Assembly (NCBI RefSeq): GCF_039832105.1
Contig: NZ_JBDOHS010000001.1
Location: 186,001 to 250,000 of the forward strand
Source: Dorea_A sp016295505
GTDB lineage: Bacteria > Bacillota > Clostridia > Lachnospirales > Lachnospiraceae
Reading direction: 5' to 3'
Length of the DNA: 64,000 nucleotides
A model generated the notes under the pieces. The model made no database searches. It had not been told where the DNA came from and saw nothing but the letters and a program-made list of their open reading frames with translations. Position numbers and translations under genes: made by a program. Below, piece by piece: positions 61,927 through 64,000 of this stretch (its first letter is position 1; each line of letters opens with the position of its first letter).

Positions 61927-63747
61927 TTAAGCAATCGAGTATTTCAAAGTGCCAGGAGAATTAAGTTCAAAATCGTGAATGGTTATTGTGCAGCCCGGCT
62001 TCCAAGCTTCCTTTACGATGATTTGAGATAGAGGATTCACAAGTAAAGTCTCGACCATATTACCAATGCCTCGTCCGCCATTTGACAAATCAGCACATGC
62101 CTTTTCAAGCAATAATTTTCTAAATGGCTCCTCAATTATTATTTGGATGTTCTTTTCTCTTCCCATATATTCAGAAACAGCATTCAGCTTTAATTCCAAT
62201 ATTAAGCTTGCAGCCTCCGGTCTAATAAAATCGAAGACAACAAAGTTATCACCAATACGGTTCAGCAACTCCGGCCTTTGGATTGTGAATTTGAAATAGT
62301 CTTTAATGGCTGCTAATAATGCACTCTGAATATCTTCATAATTCATATCAGGAGTGATCGTCTGATATCGCTTTCCGGTCTCTACTTCTCTTCCAACAAC
62401 ACCGAGATTGCTTGTAAAAATAATAAGAGACTCTGAGAAGTACATTGTTTCACCAGCTGAATCCGTTATTCTTCCGTCTTCTAGAATTTGGAGGAACTTA
62501 TCAAGTATGGATGGATGTGCCTTTTCTATCTCGTCAAAGAGCAAAACGCAAAAAGGTTTTGCTTTAATTGCGTTCGTTAATTGACCACCATCACTATATC
62601 CGATATATCCGGGAGGTGCTCCAAGTAATTTTTGGTCAGAGTGAGGTTGTTGATATTCGCTCATGTCAAATCGAGTAACAAAGCTCTCATCTCCAAAAAC
62701 GAACTCTGCTATTGTTTTTGCGAGTTCTGTCTTGCCGGTACCTGTAGGTCCCGCCAAAAACAATACACCTTTCGGTCTACTATTCGAGCCGCCTTGTATG
62801 CCTGACATTCCTGTACAAGCTCTGCTTAATACACTGGCCGCCTTTCTTATAGCACATTCTTGCCCCTTTACGCGCATTGACAAAAAGTCTTCCGCATTTC
62901 GGACTTTTTCAGCATCAAGTTTATCCCAGTGACTCTCTGTTTCGCCATAACGAAACATCTTTACTGCTTCACGGATTTGATATACCGTATAATGTTTTTG
63001 CTGGCATAAAGAAAAGATACCAAATAACTCTACCAAGGTCATTCCGTCTGTAAGTGCCACGAATTCATCCTGGATTTTTTTACGAGTTGAATCATCCAAA
63101 GAAGCAACTCCCTTAAGCGTATCTAATCTTGCATCAATGACTGCAGCTCTAACATCCTTTTCAGGTCGGGAAATTGTTAAGGTTCTTACATAAGGATTAT
63201 TCAGATAGAACCAAGTCGGAATGTCATTAACTTTCTCGACAAGCAAAAACATCAAATTCGTTAACGGACGTTTTTCATTCATGCTCAATGCCTGAGTTGG
63301 ATTTTTAGAGGCTAACATTAGCCTAGTGAAATACTCAATTTCCTCCTCAGAAAGATTGTCGGGTGAAGACGCAATCGTATTGGCTAAATCAATAATAATC
63401 GCTGACGGGCGAATAGCACTGGCCATGGCCTTTCGAACCAGTTCGGTTGCAGAACCTATATCTTTGGAACTTTTTTCGTCTGAAGAAGTCTCCCTGTAGA
63501 ATGTCGAGATCATGTTCATTGCATAAGGGTTGGAAAAGCCGTCAATTCTATTGTAAAAAACTATTGGATCATATCCTTCTTCCGACAAATACCTTTGCAG
63601 ATACATGGACAGTGGAATCGGTTCACAAGTCCCATCATCCTCATAAATCCATGGTTGGAGGTCGTGAACATTTCCTTCAATGATAAATGTCGTATTTATG
63701 TCTTGGTATACCGCCAGATCCTTCTGCCATTTTTCTGCTTGAATCAC
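61927..63747 (-). CDS. Clp-type AAA+ ATPase with a degenerate N-terminal AAA-like domain
   Basis: About 606 residues. The N-terminal 270 residues look like an AAA domain without Walker A (TTFIIEGNVHDLQPWIYEDD ... SAIIIDLANTIASSPDNLSE). The C-terminal AAA_2 domain is complete: Walker A FLAGPTGTGKTELAKTIAEF, YQQPHSDQKLLGAPPGYIGY, Walker B VLLFDEIEKAHPSILDKFLQ, sensor TSNLG, and arginine finger FTIQRPELLNRIGD. Such ClpB-like motors remodel proteins. I place the start at GTG 63747, 9 nt after AAGGAGG; a TTG at 63768 lies within that site. The gene begins 4 nt after the FHA gene stops, so the two are an operon. Confidence 0.88.
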   Translation of the reverse strand: MIQAEKWQKDLAVYQDINTTFIIEGNVHDLQPWIYEDDGTCEPIPLSMYLQRYLSEEGYDPIVFYNRIDGFSNPYAMNMISTFYRETSSDEKSSKDIGSATELVRKAMASAIRPSAIIIDLANTIASSPDNLSEEEIEYFTRLMLASKNPTQALSMNEKRPLTNLMFLLVEKVNDIPTWFYLNNPYVRTLTISRPEKDVRAAVIDARLDTLKGVASLDDSTRKKIQDEFVALTDGMTLVELFGIFSLCQQKHYTVYQIREAVKMFRYGETESHWDKLDAEKVRNAEDFLSMRVKGQECAIRKAASVLSRACTGMSGIQGGSNSRPKGVLFLAGPTGTGKTELAKTIAEFVFGDESFVTRFDMSEYQQPHSDQKLLGAPPGYIGYSDGGQLTNAIKAKPFCVLLFDEIEKAHPSILDKFLQILEDGRITDSAGETMYFSESLIIFTSNLGVVGREVETGKRYQTITPDMNYEDIQSALLAAIKDYFKFTIQRPELLNRIGDNFVVFDFIRPEAASLILELKLNAVSEYMGREKNIQIIIEEPFRKLLLEKACADLSNGGRGIGNMVETLLVNPLSQIIVKEAWKPGCTITIHDFELNSPGTLKYSIA

Positions 63748-63751
63748 GACC

Positions 63752-64000
63752 CTAGTCCTCCTTAACAATCAATTTTGCATCAACATTGCAAAGTGTTATA
63801 ACCGAGTTCGATACTACTCTTACAGGTGTATTTTTTTCGATTCTCTTCCCATCAATTAAAGTTCCATAAGAACTTAAATCTTCAACAATTACGCCAACAG
63901 ATCTTCGTGGAATTACTTTTAAGTGTTTTCGACTCACTGATGGGTAATCCGCTAATTCTTCCGCTCCAATTTCAGTTCTGCCAACTATTCCGCCTTCATC
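63752..64000 (-). CDS. FHA-domain protein, C-terminal part
   Basis: 82 codons visible; the gene continues past the right edge. It contains the FHA core GRTEIGAEELADYPSVSRKH, with the conserved GR and SRKH, then LSSYGTLIDGKRIEKNTPV (the G-T-x-(I/V)-(D/N)G-x-x region). FHA domains bind phosphothreonine peptides, so a Ser/Thr kinase or phosphatase may be encoded further on. It ends 4 nt before the AAA+ ATPase gene. Confidence 0.92.
   Translation of the reverse strand, partial: DEGGIVGRTEIGAEELADYPSVSRKHLKVIPRRSVGVIVEDLSSYGTLIDGKRIEKNTPVRVVSNSVITLCNVDAKLIVKED

Overview
The window looks like a chromosomal segment from an anaerobic gut Firmicute of the Lachnospiraceae type. Supporting signs are strong AGGAGG ribosome binding sites, a glycine cleavage system with split GcvPA/GcvPB, a FolD-FchA-Fhs one-carbon set, a GH3 enzyme with inverted domain order, a KTGD-type surface sorting tail, a TnpV remnant and a fragment resembling the Lachnospiraceae RlmD C-terminal extension. 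The exact species cannot be read from the sequence.

Layout. 1-4 kb: the start of a NifH-like ATPase behind an attenuator-type leader, a MATE exporter, a LacI regulator and a membrane protein. 4-9.4 kb: an AT-rich restriction-modification island. A C-protein gene, a PD-(D/E)XK endonuclease, a DUF262 protein and a HEPN RNase form one leftward operon. A Dam-family methylase runs divergently from a canonical C-box, and a second, frameshifted methylase follows. The island ends in mobile-element scrap (tnpV, an unknown tail, a tuf-like 3' end). 9.5-14.7 kb: a surface lamin-tail/phytase-esterase-like protein behind a Pho-box-like repeat, then a GH3 glycosidase. 14.7-19 kb: a folate operon (folC-folE-HD protein-folP-folBK). 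19-29.3 kb: a nine-gene glycine/one-carbon operon (gcvT-gcvH-gcvPA-gcvPB-lplA-lpdA-fhs-fchA-folD) behind a glycine riboswitch and a near-consensus promoter.

29.4-43.4 kb: housekeeping and regulatory genes. They include a GNAT acetyltransferase, an Rpn-type nuclease, a broken yaaA behind bcp, two DegV proteins, an Ord-like dehydrogenase, a MerR regulator, a LiaF/DUF4097 pair, a deletion-scarred MFS/ABC efflux locus with TetR and its operators, a molybdopterin oxidoreductase and a second TetR. 43.4-54.1 kb: a sugar-use cluster with a PfkB kinase, GH42 and GH2 beta-galactosidases, an HAD phosphatase/phosphomutase, two MFS transporters and an AraC regulator. 54.1-64 kb: a second defence-like and mosaic island. 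It holds KilA-N and RlmD-tail remnants, a DUF262-HNH (GmrSD-like) gene, an in-frame chimera (XRE regulator / IS256 transposase / type III restriction nuclease domain), an HNH protein, an unknown protein, a Clp-like AAA+ ATPase and an FHA protein cut by the window edge.

The two most interesting regions are the C-protein-controlled operon that joins restriction genes to a DUF262-HEPN pair (4-6.9 kb) and the FHA/AAA+/HNH/chimera island at the right end. In the island, similar intergenic elements sit just downstream of several genes. Functions come from reading motifs by eye; no database search was possible.
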